Below are positions 21,800-33,562 of a DNA stretch of 64,000 bases, piece after piece. The position numbers and the translations under genes are program-made. The stretch comes from Chionoecetes opilio (Eukaryota > Arthropoda > Malacostraca > Decapoda > Majidae), in the NCBI GenBank assembly GCA_016584305.1, contig JACEEZ010002677.1:25001-89000 (forward strand), read 5' to 3'. Position 1 is the first letter of the stretch; each line of letters begins with the position of its first letter. The notes under the pieces are model-generated. The model was given only the letters and a program-made list of their open reading frames with translations, was not told the origin of the DNA and made no database searches.

Positions 21800-21935
21800 A
21801 CTCCCTGTTGGCCAATACTCTCCTGACATAACTGACAGACCCCCCTACTAATTCACTAACCTAACCTGGGCATTGATTACTAAACATAACCTCACTAGGG
21901 GGGTTTGGCCCCCCCCAGACTACCCTTGTGTTATT
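21800..21935. repeat. Dispersed repeat (AATCAATGCCCA type), inverted copy
   Basis: Reverse complement of the repeat at 8995-9115: shares GGGCATTGATTAC, CTGACATAACT and a C run. Confidence 0.5.
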
Positions 21936-23195
21936 TTTAATTTCCGACGGCTGTTGTAGGGGTTAGAAATGCTGAAAATGATCAGATCTACAAGTTGAGG
22001 ACGATTGTAACTACAGTACATGCCTTCTAATGCGTCAACTGCAGTAGAATAAAAATTTAACAAAATTCCTAGTTTTAAACTTGTGGGGTATAGAAAATTT
22101 AATTTCTGTCAAAAAACCGTTCCTGATAAGTTCAAAACACATAAAAACTATTCAGAATAGCAAAGTTTAATCCTGGAAAGCAGTGGTGCCCAGTTATGAA
22201 AAGTTTCCAAAACTTTTGCTGGAGGCGGGGCAAGAAGTGACTCATTTTTAGTATCGATCTGGATCCAGGAATGTTTTTGAAGGCTATCCTTGAGGGCCTG
22301 ACATCTGTCACCCTCAAGGTGGAGGCCAACACAAGCCTCCCCGCAACACCCGCTGGCCAGGGTCTTGAAGGCCCAACCAGTATTACAGAAAGATAAACTG
22401 AATGAAGGGCTTTTTGATGTAAGAATTAATATACAGTACTGGTCAAAAGTATGCGGCGCCCTGCTCCCGCCCCCGCACAACAAACAATACAAGGAAATTT
22501 ATAGAAAATAATGTATTATAATTTATAATTACCTTTTAATAAAGGTACTTAATCACTAAGAAAACGCGAGTATGCCCAATTGGGCGGCCGCAAAATTCAA
22601 AAAGGTGGGCTAATTTTTCGGCCGGTGAAATCTGGCAACTCTACTTTACCTGAGAATGACCCAGGGGTCACACATAGGCTCAGTGACCCAGTGACCAGCA
22701 TGGAAGGTGAAGGTGCTGACAGGTCTCTACCTATCGCGGGCAGAGAGATTAGAGAGGAAGACCCTTGCGGCCTGTTTTCTGTGAACGAGCTGTACCGTGG
22801 ATTCCATAAACCTCAACGCTCTTCATCTTGCAAGTACAATCATAGAATAACCACAAGACTTTAGCAAAAATAAATATTTTAAGCGGTTGCACAAATATAT
22901 GGCGAATACATTGATACACATTCAAGTTTGTTTAGCGACTATAAGAATTCTGGCAAAAGTCTCGCGTACACAGAGATATTGTCACACAGGTATCCGCAGT
23001 TTACGGGTTAATGAGTAATTAGCGTAATGATAAAATTAATGCTAAATAAACTTCGGTTTTACAATAACTTGTTGCTTGTTGTAGACTTCTGTAACTTCTG
23101 TAGACTAGGTATTTTAAAAGCACTTTGAGCTCGCTGCCACGTTCCAGCCACAAGAACTGAGCCAAAAGCAAAGGGGCCAGAGGCTGGACGCCAAT

Positions 23196-23200
<5 letters not shown>
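21936..23200. other. Intergenic; unidentified open frames
   Basis: A minus-strand open frame at about 22400-22148 reads GWAFKTLASGCCGEACVGLH then LEGDRCQALKDSLQKHSWIQ. It has protein-like composition but no family that I recognise. The sequence TACAGTACTGGTCAAAAGT at about 22432 resembles a Tc1-type transposon end. A plus-strand open frame at about 22619-22864 is also unassigned; it could include 5' UTR sequence of the GPATCH2-like gene, but no splice evidence supports this. Confidence 0.35.
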
Positions 23201-23202
<2 letters not shown>

Positions 23203-23268
<66 letters not shown>

Positions 23269-23291
23269 TATATATATATACTATATATATA
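23203..23291. repeat. (TA)n microsatellite
   Basis: TA run with two ACTA interruptions, followed by a short LINE 3' end (TTTCTGTTTAACATCAGA) shared with 29457. Confidence 0.95.
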
Positions 23292-23869
23292 TCATCATCT
23301 TTCTGTTTAACATCAGAATTTTTGCATTCTATAGCAGGTGGAATATTTTTCAGCCTTGGCAGAAGTATAGGGTCTGGAACTGGTCCTATACAGTAGCACC
23401 TGTTATGTACACCTCTAATTCAGATCCGTCAATCCCTGGACACATAATCTGGGTGCACAAATAGTATATAACTGGCCTGTGTGAGTGATATGATGCCTGG
23501 GCTGCACCACGCTGACGCCCGTCCCCAGGAGCGGCGTGGCGGCGTCACTCTGTCACAGGATTAGTAAAATGCCTGTTTGGCAGTGATAAACAATGATTTG
23601 GATATACATATGCTGTAGTACATACCTGTAATGAAATTGCTTGGAGTGACCATCATATATTTCAGCATCAGACTGCAAGAAATAGTGTCAATCTAAATGA
23701 CTCCATGAGATTGGATTTAAGCTCATAGAGTGAAAAACACATTTTCAAAGGCAATTAAGATTTATTACCTACAACTCCGACAGCCTCAACCCCCATACAG
23801 TGTGTTAGAAGGGTTCTGCTGTACGTATTCATGTAGTGTACGTTCTGCTGTTCACATGAACTACCACGT

Positions 23870-23915
23870 GTAGGTCTCACGGCCTCTTGTAGCTTCCTTA
23901 TGTTCTTATGTTTAT
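23870..23915 (-). mobile_element. Dispersed repeat tail (CATAAGAACATAAG type)
   Basis: Same sequence as at 4763-4820: CATAAGAACATAAGGAAGCT, then ACAAGAGGCCGTGAGACCTA. It lies about 80 bp upstream of the GPATCH2-like coding start. Confidence 0.6.
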
Positions 23916-23996
23916 GGCATCATGCATGTAATTTCACTGTCAGCCAGATGGACATACATAACTCTACCCCCGGCCTGGTTTGTGTCCCGCAGTGGT

Positions 23997-24168
23997 ATGG
24001 CGAGTGGCGATGGGGACCGGCTGAGAGTGGCGAGTGCGGTGAACCTGCGGCACAAGATGGACGCCCTGGTGTCTGACCTCTCCCACGCGCTGGATGAGTC
24101 GCAGCTCCCACAGTACCACCGCAAGAGGAGAGGCTTCAAGCGCCGGGCAAAGCTGGCAAACAACCTCG
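23997..24168 (+). CDS. GPATCH2: GPATCH2-like, exon 1 of coding part (aa 1-57)
   Basis: The acceptor GTGTCCCGCAG lies 4 bases before the ATG, so at least one 5' UTR exon exists upstream. It encodes the N-terminal helix KMDALVSDLSHALDESQ and the basic patch RKRRGFKRRAK. The exon ends with a GGTAAAG donor in phase 1. Confidence 0.85.
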
Positions 24169-24234
24169 GTAAAGAACAGGCATTCTATATCTCCTTCCCC
24201 TGTGTCAAGTGTTAGGCCTGAGGGGTTGCTTTAA

Positions 24235-24358
24235 CCCCTTGAGACCCAGAACGTTATTTCCATTGTAATTTGGGTACCATGTGACAATTTTTAGTGAACA
24301 TAAGCAATATTTAATAGATATGACCTGTTTAGTATCCTTGTCCACTATATAATTTGGT
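24235..24358 (-). mobile_element. piggyBac-like MITE, family P1, truncated copy
   Basis: Starts at TTAA (24231-24234) with CCCCTTGAGACCCAGAACGT, the right end of the family, so it is inverted relative to the copy at 3682. The other end is lost into an A-rich tract and (AT)n. It sits in intron 1 of the GPATCH2-like gene. Confidence 0.8.
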
Positions 24359-24531
<173 letters not shown>

Positions 24532-24594
24532 TCAGAAAATATAAAAAATATAAAAATATAAAAATATAAAACAAAAAATAATGTTCTTCACCAG

Positions 24595-24826
24595 GACTCT
24601 CAAGCAACCGTGGCCTAAGCGAGGACTCTTCCAGCAGCATTGGGGAGGTTCTTTTGTCCCAGGATAACAAGTCGTCCATCCCCCTCACCGACTCGGACGA
24701 CATGAGTCCCCCCCCAGAGCAGCGCCACCGCACCCAGCTGCTCACACACCACCGACCCTCGTCCAACCTGGTGGAGTCGGACTCAGTCAACGAGAACTTT
24801 TCCCCGGCACGCACCCACAACCGCAG
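24595..24826 (+). CDS. GPATCH2: GPATCH2-like, exon 2 (aa 58-134)
   Basis: Opens after TTCTTCACCAG and closes at GTAGGT in phase 2. Encodes LSSNRGLSEDSSSSIGEVLL and a PSSNLVESDSVNENF segment. The WHESDSFTEN segment of vertebrate GPATCH2L aligns with the latter. Serine-rich and acidic, probably disordered. Confidence 0.88.
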
Positions 24827-25850
24827 GTAGGTATTGGGGGCTCCCGGAGGTGTTATTCATGGAGGGGTTGCAGTAGACTCACTACTCTTTCCAATGTATC
24901 AAGTCACTTTAGTCGCTTTAATTTCTACCCATTACCATTATAATGATATATATATATACATTCCTACTCTCCCCCTATGGTGAGCGAACAATACCTCCCA
25001 CATAAGGGGGGGGGGGGAATAAAACTACCACTACTAATAATCGAGAGGGTGGTTGGTGGATAATTTCCCCAAGTGACTTGATAAAATGGAAAGACTGTAG
25101 GCTATGTGTAGACGGGGATCCGTTTCTGGGTCCCCTGTGAGGCTAGAAAGATATGTGTACTCTGTTCCTGACTTCCTTGTGGTGATTTGGATGTTGGTCT
25201 TAGAAGAGATGGTTTGTGGTTGTTGTTGCTTTGAGCCTGCTTAGCTTAGCCTCTTCTCATGTCACTTTTCGGGGGGCCATTTACAACCATTAGAATACAG
25301 CAACTTCTTTTCTAACACCCACAAACATCTGCTGCAGAACATCCAAGGCGTTATTCTTATTACCTCCAAAATGACTCACAAAATAGGTATGTTACAATTT
25401 TCAGTAACAAGATTTGGAAAACACAATTTTACTGGGATTTTTTTATAATAATTGAATAATTTATCAAGAATAGACACAGTTCAGAGCGAATTACCTACCA
25501 CATACCCAAAACAGTTCACAGAAAACTGACATTTTTATTCATTTTAATGCCTGTCAAAAATGCTTGGGTTGATGTAGATTCACTAACAAGCTTATGAAGA
25601 GCAGCGCCAATGCTCGTGGTTGATGTTTGGACGACGATTCATTCCATTGCTATTGTTACCATGTTTGTCTCAACTTTCAAAACATAATACAGACCACCTT
25701 CTCACCTGACACCCACAACAACATTGCATAACACAACCGTGCTACTTCCCACTCAAGCTTGTCAGAATGCATCAATCAGCCTTACTGAGAAACCATGGCA
25801 GAGGTTGGCTTGTGTTTGTGCCTTGCCGAGGAGTACAAGTGAGGCTTTAA
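24827..25850. other. GPATCH2-like intron 2, no repeat recognised
   Basis: Intronic sequence without recognisable exon or element ends; a G run lies at about 25010 and a short (TA)n at about 24945. Confidence 0.5.
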
Positions 25851-26053
25851 CCCCTTCACGCCCAGATCTTTCCTTTGCTATAAAAAAAAATTGTCTGTTG
25901 TTAGCCATAAAATAACGAAAGTAGCTTAATATGTCAAATTAGCTAGTGAACAAGGATACTAAAAAGGTCATATTTATAAAATAATGCCTATATCTTAAAA
26001 TTGTCTTATGGTAGTCAAATTACAATGGAAATTACGTTCTGGGTCTCAAGGGA
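25851..26053 (+). mobile_element. piggyBac-like MITE, family P1, copy
   Basis: Flanked by TTAA at 25847-25850 and 26054-26057. Left end CCCCTTCACGCCCAGATC, right end TCTGGGTCTCAAGGGA. Same orientation and interior as the copies at 3682 and 28320. Confidence 0.85.
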
Positions 26054-26453
26054 TTAATGTATACAGGCAGGTGACACATGCTATTAGCCATCACTATGTT
26101 GACACTGAGGGGAACTGAGGACAGATAGGATGACACACTTTATGCTGTGCCTTACTCATACCTACCTGGGTTACATGGCTTGTGGCTTCTTTGAAAGGAC
26201 TGGTGAACATATTAGCACTGATTTGCAGATGTTGGGTTGTTATGGCATAGCATGATTTAGAAATACTTGTCTCACAGGAAAGAAGTCTGGCACATTTTTC
26301 CTCTTTTATTTTTAGCCTTAATTCAATTCACAAGAAAGAATGCACACTCTTATTACCCTTGACTCTCTTAAAACAGCCTTGGGTTGCATGTGGAGATGTT
26401 GCCCCGTCACCTAGCCTGCCCAAACACTCCTAACATCCACTCTCTGCCTGCTC

Positions 26454-27915
26454 CATCCATCACCTAACACCCTCACCACCTAACACCAACACCACCTAAC
26501 ACCCTCACCACCTAACACCCTCACCACCGAACACCAACACCACCTAACACCAACACCACCTAACACCAACACCACCTAACACCAACACCACCTAACACCA
26601 ACACCACCTAACACCCTCACCACCGAACACCCTCACCACCGAACACCAACACCACCTAACACCAACACCACCTAACACCAACACCACCTAACACCAACAC
26701 CACCTAACACCAACACCACCTAACACCAACACCCCCTAACACCAACACCCCCTAACACCAACACCCCCTAACACCCTCACCCCCTAACACCAACACCCCC
26801 TAACACCGACACCCCCTAACACCGTCACCCCCTAACACCAACACCACCTAACACCAACACCACCTAACACCAACACCACCTAAACACCAACACCACCTAA
26901 CACCCTCACCACCTAACACCAACACCACCTAAATCACCTCACCCCTACCACCTCACCACACCTAACAACCAACACCACACTAACACCCTCACCACCTAAC
27001 ACCCTCACCACCTAACACCCTCACCACCTAACACCAACACCACCTAACACCTTCACCACCTAACACCTCACCACCTAACACCAACACCACCTAACACCCT
27101 CACCACTAACACCTACACCACCTAACACACTACCACCTAACACCCTCACCACCTAACACCAACACCACCTAACACCTCACCACCTAACACCAACACCACC
27201 TAACACCTCACCACCTAACACCAACACCACCTAACACCTCACCACCTAAACCACCACCTAACACCACACCACCTAACACCAACACCACCTAACACCTCAC
27301 CACCTAACACCAACACCACCTACACCTCACCACCTAACACCCACCCCTAACACCAACACCTAACCTACACCACCTAAACCAACACCTACCTAACACCAAC
27401 ACCACCTAACACCTTCACCACCTAACACCAACACCACCTAACCCCCACCTAACACCACCCACCTAACACCAACACCCCTAACACCTCACCACCTAACACT
27501 CAACACCACCTAACACCAACACCACCTAACACCACACCACCTAACACCTCACCACCTAACACCAACACCACCTAACACCAACACCACCTAACACCTTCAC
27601 CACACACACCTAACACCCAACACCCCCTAACACACTCACCACCTAACCCACTACACCACACCCCTAACACCTTCACCACCTAACACCCAACACCAACCTA
27701 ACACCTTCACCACCTAACACCCAACACCACCTAACACCAACACCACCTAACACCTCACCACCTACACAACACCCACCACCACCTCACACCTAACACCCAC
27801 CTAACACCTTCACCCCTAACACCTCACCACCTAACACCAACACCCCCTAACACCAACTAACACCTTCACCACCTAACACCAACACCCCCTAACACCTTCA
27901 CCACCTAACACCGAC
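26454..27915. repeat. 16-bp minisatellite (ACCACCTAACACCAAC), ~1.5 kb
   Basis: Unit ACCACCTAACACCAAC alternates with ACCCTCACCACCTAAC variants, about 90 units. The first part (26454-26930) is regular, while the rest has frequent small deletions that may be true decay or sequencing error. It lies in GPATCH2-like intron 2. Confidence 0.95.
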
Positions 27916-28319
27916 ACCCCAGACCACCATCAATTGTTCTGTTTGCTTTACTCCTTCCATAACAAGTGGAATGATAAAACAACTTCCTTCCTTTTTGACC
28001 TCCTTCCAAACAAAGGGAATGACACAAACATTTTTGGTTTGCTTCTGCATCAGACATAGAAGCTAAGTGATTGAGGCAGACCTAGCAATGAATAGAAACG
28101 TGCTACACTCAGCCCTAGCCATTCAGACCAGACTGGATCCAGGTTTTTCTATCAAATCTGGTGTGTGAGTTGTTTCTTTATTGCTCCTAATTGTTTTTAT
28201 GATACTTCATTTTGTATTAGGAGTGAGCCAAAATCCAGTTGAGAATCCATGTGGGGCTACAGGGTCATATCAATCTTGCTTGCAGTAAATTCCCCTTCTA
28301 ACCTCTTCCACATGGTTAA

Positions 28320-28523
28320 CCCCTTCACGCCCAGATCTTTCCTTGGCGATAAAAAATAGTCTCATGTTAGCCATAAAATTTTGAAAAGTAACTGAATATA
28401 CCAAATTAACTAGTGGACAAGGATACTAAACAGGTCATATCTATAGAGTATTGCTTATAGTCACTAAAAATTGTCTAATGGTACCCAAATTACAATGGAA
28501 ATGACGTTCTGGGTCTCAAGGGG
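28320..28523 (+). mobile_element. piggyBac-like MITE, family P1, copy
   Basis: Left target TTAA at 28316-28319; the right target is mutated to TTGA (28524-28527). Left end CCCCTTCACGCCCAGATC, right end TCTGGGTCTCAAGGGG. It has the best-matching termini of the four copies. Confidence 0.85.
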
Positions 28524-29091
28524 TTGACTCTGAAAACAAGGTATACAGATAAAGGGGGAATCACAATAGGCTGTGGTTTGCCTAGTAAGCAAATTGAAAC
28601 ATACCATTAGAAATATTCCATTGCAAATATCTTCTGACTTTTTTAGACATTGATCCAACTCATGACATCCTTTCTCCCCGTCACTTTTCCCTTCCAGTCT
28701 TCCCATTGACGTAAGGGATGTACATAGAATGGAATGGCTACCTCACTCCTCCTGTCTCACAATTCACTCAGTGCAGTACAGTTGTGGGTCGGGAGTCAGG
28801 CCTTTTTCAACGGCACTCCCTGGCGTGTTTCTTCTTGCTGTCTGGGTCTTTATTTAGTTGTCTTCTCTTATTCTATCTTATTAGTTTCTTTCTTTTTCTT
28901 TCTTCTTATTTTCTCTGGTCATCCAAAAACAGTTGATTGTTCTTTTTGCTTCATCCACATTCTCATCTCCAAACAAATACTCCCCCACTATATCCTCTTC
29001 CTCCTCTATGTAAGGTTGTTGTAGCCTCGTTGACTCACCCATGCTATCCTTCCATCCATACTCATGCATACAGGGAGCACACACACACAGG

Positions 29092-29096
<5 letters not shown>
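28524..29096. other. GPATCH2-like intron 2, nothing recognised
   Basis: T-rich stretch at about 28820-28930; no exon or element recognised. Confidence 0.4.

Positions 29097-29148
<52 letters not shown>
29097..29148. repeat. (CA)n microsatellite
   Basis: Pure CA run of about 50 bases. Confidence 0.96.
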
Positions 29149-29151
<3 letters not shown>

Positions 29152-29439
29152 TAATACATAATACATACATTATACACACACACAGAATGTAAAGCAGGGA
29201 GAAGGGGCAGACTTGTTGGTTTGACCTTGTAATGTGAGCCAAGGAGAATGACTGGTTAGATTGCATAGATATTATGATAGAAATGTAGAATTGTAGTGGG
29301 CAGACTATAGAAGATATGGGATAAGATTTTGTGGGAGGAGAACCTACATACAAAGCAAAGACATTGGCAAACATGTTACTACTTGTCATGTAGGCAGCTT
29401 ACTTAACCAGGTGGTGTTAGGTCGCAAAGTCTTCACTGT

Positions 29440-29620
29440 GTCAATGTGGAACCTTCTTTCTGTTTAACATCAGATTTTCCCGTTATATCTTGTGAGGTTA
29501 GACGGTCGATGATACGCTTCCAACTATCTCTATCCACTGCCTCAACCTCTTCCATGCCCAATGCTGCCAGATTCTTTTCAACACACTGCCTCCATGTCTT
29601 CCTCGGCCTGCCTATGAATA
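29440..29620 (-). pseudogene. LINE ORF C-terminal end
   Basis: The minus strand encodes GRPRKTWRQCVEKNLAALGM, then EEVEAVDRDSWKRIIDRLTS, the typical end of an endonuclease-reverse transcriptase of non-LTR elements ('GRPRKTW...DR..WR'). The 3' end TCTGATGTTAAACAGAAAG recurs at about 23303, so a second 3' end of this family is present there. Confidence 0.82.
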
Positions 29621-29844
29621 TGGAACCTGGTCTTCAGAATTATCATCTCACTTTTCACATCATGCATCTTAGCTATTTGTTTTCATCTATCAATCCTTTT
29701 ATTTATCTCACACTATGCACCACACTCTTCTATATTCATCTTGATCACCTCTCTCATTCATGCTGTTCATCTCATGCCTTTCATTATTAGGATATTCAGC
29801 CTCATCAACTGCTGTTTGTGACACTCGGCTCTTGATTTAGTCCT

Positions 29845-29947
29845 TGAGGAGGCAGTGCGTTCATGTCTTCACTTTTATGGTAGGAGGCAGTGCTTTCATG
29901 TCATCACTTTTATGGTAGGAGGCAGTGCGTTCATGTCTTCACTTTTT
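29845..29947. repeat. 35-bp tandem repeat, three copies
   Basis: GAGGCAGTGCGTTCATGTCT then TCACTTTTATGGTAG, repeated three times, the middle copy with two substitutions. Confidence 0.9.
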
Positions 29948-30128
29948 CTGCTCAAAACCCATCACTCCTGGTCACACTTACATGCCTCCCGCTTTCTCTA
30001 ATGAACGCTTACAAACACACACACAAAAATCAACAATTTGTTCTTTTTCTTCTGATATAAAAATTGGCCAAATTATCTGGGGGGCTTTACCTCTCATAAA
30101 ACACATCATATCTGAACCTTTTTGAGGA

Positions 30129-30130
<2 letters not shown>

Positions 30131-30165
<35 letters not shown>
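30131..30165. repeat. (GA)n microsatellite
   Basis: Pure GA run. Confidence 0.93.
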
Positions 30166-30168
<3 letters not shown>

Positions 30169-30690
30169 CCATTGCCCTGTGTTGCGTGTGTATTAAGGGA
30201 AAGGAATGATACCGTGTTTAAGACAATTGTAACAAGCCAGGAGGTATTGAGGGAGAGATGGAGAAGACACGAGTCAGGAAAGGGATGAGGGAGGGAGGCG
30301 GTGTAGGGGGCCATTCCATTAACCAGGCCAGCTCATTAACAGCCACCACTACACACGCACGGCAGATGATGTCACACAGGAGAATATTGGCCATGCCCCT
30401 GAGACCAGAACATTATCATCAGATTCACTCATTTTACCTAAATCTTTCTACAAAACTTAACCCAAACCAAAGACTCCTGTATACAGTCGTCTTTGCCCAA
30501 ACCTATCATAAACCTAACCTAAACCAAACCTTAACTTAACCTAAATTTAACCACTTATTCTTATATGATTATAATAGTATCATAGCTATCTGATGTTTAT
30601 GTTCTGGTCCCGGGGGCGTGGCCAATGTTTTCCTGTGCGACATCATCTGCCGCGTGTGTGTAGTCGTGGTTGTTAATGAACTGGTCTGGG

Positions 30691-31015
30691 CAGTGCATTT
30701 TTTAACATCACAACTGGGCGACTAAAATGTCTCCCAGTGATGGAAAACTGTCGCCCAGTAAGAACAATTATAAGCTACTGGGCGACAAGATATTTGTTCA
30801 TAAAATCCTTCCTGGATACAATTGTTCATCATATCTGTGTGTGCTACCTAGATCCAGAAGTGCATTCTTATTACTGCATATGATCTTTATTTATACACAA
30901 CATACAAAAGGGTGAAGTTGATGTATCCATAAAACTATATTTTAACAGGTAGGCCTTTACCTTTCTGGCTATCCAAAGAATGTCGCCCAGTAAGATTGGC
31001 TTAAAAAATGCACTG
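30691..31015. mobile_element. hAT-like MITE with 8-bp target duplication
   Basis: 325 bp with perfect 15-bp inverted termini CAGTGCATTTTTTAA / TTAAAAAATGCACTG. Flanking 8-mers are GGTCTGGG (30683-30690) and TGTCTGGG (31016-31023), one mismatch, as expected for hAT insertion. Subterminal TGTCGCCCAGTAAG motifs occur near both ends in direct and inverted orientation. No transposase. Confidence 0.85.
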
Positions 31016-31254
31016 TGTCTGGGTAATGGATTGGCTGCTACACCGGGTTGAGGCTGTAGGGGGTGTAGACAGAAGGAAGGAGTAGGTGCAGAGGTTGTAC
31101 AAGGTAAGTGTTGTGCTAGCTTTGCCTGTTGTGATTCTATTTGTGTGTGATTAGTGGCGGAGAAATGGAGCTTAATAATCCAGCTGTCATACCTTATAAT
31201 CTATTGAGTGGCCATCTGGGGACAAAGAGGTGATTGGTTATTGCATGGTGGTGC

Positions 31255-31290
31255 CTCCTGACCTGACCTGACCTGACCTGACCTGACCTG
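31255..31290. repeat. (CCTGA)n microsatellite
   Basis: Six tandem TGACC pentamers; a shorter run occurs at 19995-20012. Confidence 0.9.
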
Positions 31291-31836
31291 CTCTCAAGGG
31301 AATCAGTGTTGTTGGTGTAGCTTTCCTCTCCTGCCTGATACACACACCTTAGTTCTTTTTATTCTTATGGAACACTGTAGAGTGGTTATGATTTTATGAT
31401 TTATTTGTTAAGATTCATACTGGAGAATATTAACACCATTATATCCTGTCAAGCATTGTGGTGAAGGGAAGGTTGGCTAGGCAATACTTTCATATTATTT
31501 ATTTTTTCAAAGTAATTATACACCAGTTTGAAAATGAATGCAACATGTTTTTAAATATTTAATAATAATGCTTTTAGACAAATTGACAAGGAAGTGACAG
31601 TTCTTTGTATTAGACTGTGATTGCTGCATATCTTGTTTATTTTTTTGTATTCTATGTTAGGATTATGATTACTATTATGCCCCTTATCAGTAGCATTTCT
31701 GTTTGTTGCATCTCATTTTATCAATTATTTTTTCTAAGGCAAAAGTGAACAGTAAAATATGGATGAATCTCTCTTGATCACTTGTATAGAGCAGCCAGAG
31801 TGTTTGTATGGGTGTTGAATATGGTCCCCTTCAGCA
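31291..31836. other. GPATCH2-like intron 2, nothing recognised
   Basis: AT-rich; no exon or element end recognised. Confidence 0.4.
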
Positions 31837-32266
31837 GGACTACCAGGCGTGTCAGGGGCCGTCACACTGGTCTTTCGGCAATAACATCTTGACAAAGCTA
31901 AGGATAAAGATGAACATTTGGCAGAGACTGTTTGAGACCCCGACCTAATTTGGCATCATTATTGTTTATCACCAAATGTGGATAATCAAGGCACTTATAA
32001 GAGTACTGTAAGGATAAATCCCGGCAGATATAGAGATTTGGCAGATTTGGGATATAGAGATTTTGGCGAATCTCTATATCTGCCGGGTTTTATCCTTACA
32101 TTACTCTTCAAGTGCCTTAATTATCCACATTTGGTGATAAACAATAATAACACCAATTAGGTCGAGGTCTCAAACAGTCTCTGCCAAATATTCATCCTTA
32201 TTTGACGCTTTGTTAGGATGTTATTGCCAAAAGAACAGTGACTGCCCCTGACACGCCTAGTAGTCC
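31837..32266. mobile_element. Foldback element F3, ~430 bp
   Basis: Arms of about 210 bp run almost to the centre. The left arm begins GGACTACCAGGCGTGTCAGG and the right arm ends CCTGACACGCCTAGTAGTCC. The turn lies at about 32030-32080, around CTCTATATCTGCCGGG. Arms differ by scattered substitutions and small indels. It would form a very long hairpin if transcribed with the gene. Confidence 0.85.
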
Positions 32267-32926
32267 ATAGGAAGGTTGAAGAGCATAGATACATAGATTC
32301 AAATAGAAGGGATGAAGGAGTAAGCTAGTGATTGACTCTTGTAACAGTGAGGTAGCCAGAATAAGGGTGAGGGGAAGAGTGTTGTGCAGTAAAGGTCGTC
32401 CCATCACATGACATTCCCGCCGTCCCCTGACTGCCCCGGGACCCTTGCTTGGTGACCCCGTGTGTTCATAGCGACCTCATGTGTTTGTCTGACCCAATGT
32501 ACAGGTTTATGATTTTTGTTATGGTTTAGAATTGAAACAGATACCAGGAAAGAGAGAAAGAGAGAGAGTCTGTCAAGTATCAATAGCTTGGTCTGAAAAA
32601 AATTGTATCTCCCTTGCCTCTTGCATTATTTAAAATCTGATGCTATCCTTACATTGAGATAAAGTCAGCGTCAGATATCACCCTCACCATTAATACTAAC
32701 TAATAAGTGCATGGATCCAAAAAAGCTAAAACCTGACTAAAAACACTCAGTGCCTGATGCTTACTATCTGAAGTGATATCCAATCCACTGCCCTTGTAAT
32801 GTTCATGGGTGAAAATTATTATTAGTGTGTTTCATGTTGGAGGCAAGGCTGTAACAAGGTATAAGATGTCCAGTGTGATGGGTGGGAGGTCCTCGTGGGG
32901 GGGGTCTGTGAGGACGGTTACAGGGA
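32267..32926. other. GPATCH2-like intron 2, nothing recognised
   Basis: No exon, RNA gene or repeat recognised. Confidence 0.4.
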
Positions 32927-33130
32927 GTTTCGTACACAAGTTGTTTCGTACCCAGGTTTTGTTTGTTGTTTCGTACACTGATTTTGAGTTTTTTCGTACA
33001 GACCTGGTGTCGTTTTGTAACTAGTAATCAAGTTCAACTCTGAGCTGGGTGTACGAAACGACTATGGTTTCATATAGACTACGAAACAACTTTCTGGTGT
33101 ACGAAACAACTTGTGTACGAACTGACTGCA
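32927..33130. mobile_element. MITE family M (TTCGTAC-rich), copy 2 inverted
   Basis: Reverse complement of the element at 18318-18530: begins GGAGTTTCGTACACAAGTTG and ends CTTGTGTACGAACTGACTGC. Internal TTCGTAC words are conserved in position. Confidence 0.8.
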
Positions 33131-33244
33131 CCCCGTGAGGCCTGCCACACACCACCACCCGTCACTGAGCTATTGGCTTGTTAATTACCTCTTGGCCCCG
33201 GATGTCACTGTGCCCTGAATAGATTATATATAGTCTATTTTATT

Positions 33245-33562
33245 TATTATGATCAAAATGCAGTAAGGAAGCCACGCCCCCTGCCTCCCCTTCTATTCTA
33301 CGGGGCAGCTGATTGGTGCATTCCTCGTATCATCACTACCAATCACAAGATCTTCACTACTTAACAGCACGTGACCACTGGACAGCAATCTTCACTACAG
33401 AGGGTGACAAAATCAAAAATCCCTTTGTAGTGACGATTGCTGTCCAGTGGTCACGTGCTGTTAAGTAGTGAAGATACGAGGAGTGCACCAATCAGCTGCC
33501 CCGTAGAATAGAAGGGGAGGCAGGGGGCGTGGCTTCTTTACTGCATTTTGACCATAATAAAA
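33245..33562. mobile_element. Foldback element F4, ~320 bp
   Basis: Arms of about 140 bp: left ATCAAAATGCAGTAAGGAAG then CCACGCCCCCTGCCTCCCCT, right AGGGGAGGCAGGGGGCGTGG then CTTCTTTACTGCATTTTGAC. The inner part also pairs (AGCACGTGACCACTGGACAG with CTGTCCAGTGGTCACGTGCT), leaving a spacer of about 40 bases. The left arm contains a partial second copy of an inner segment. Confidence 0.88.
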
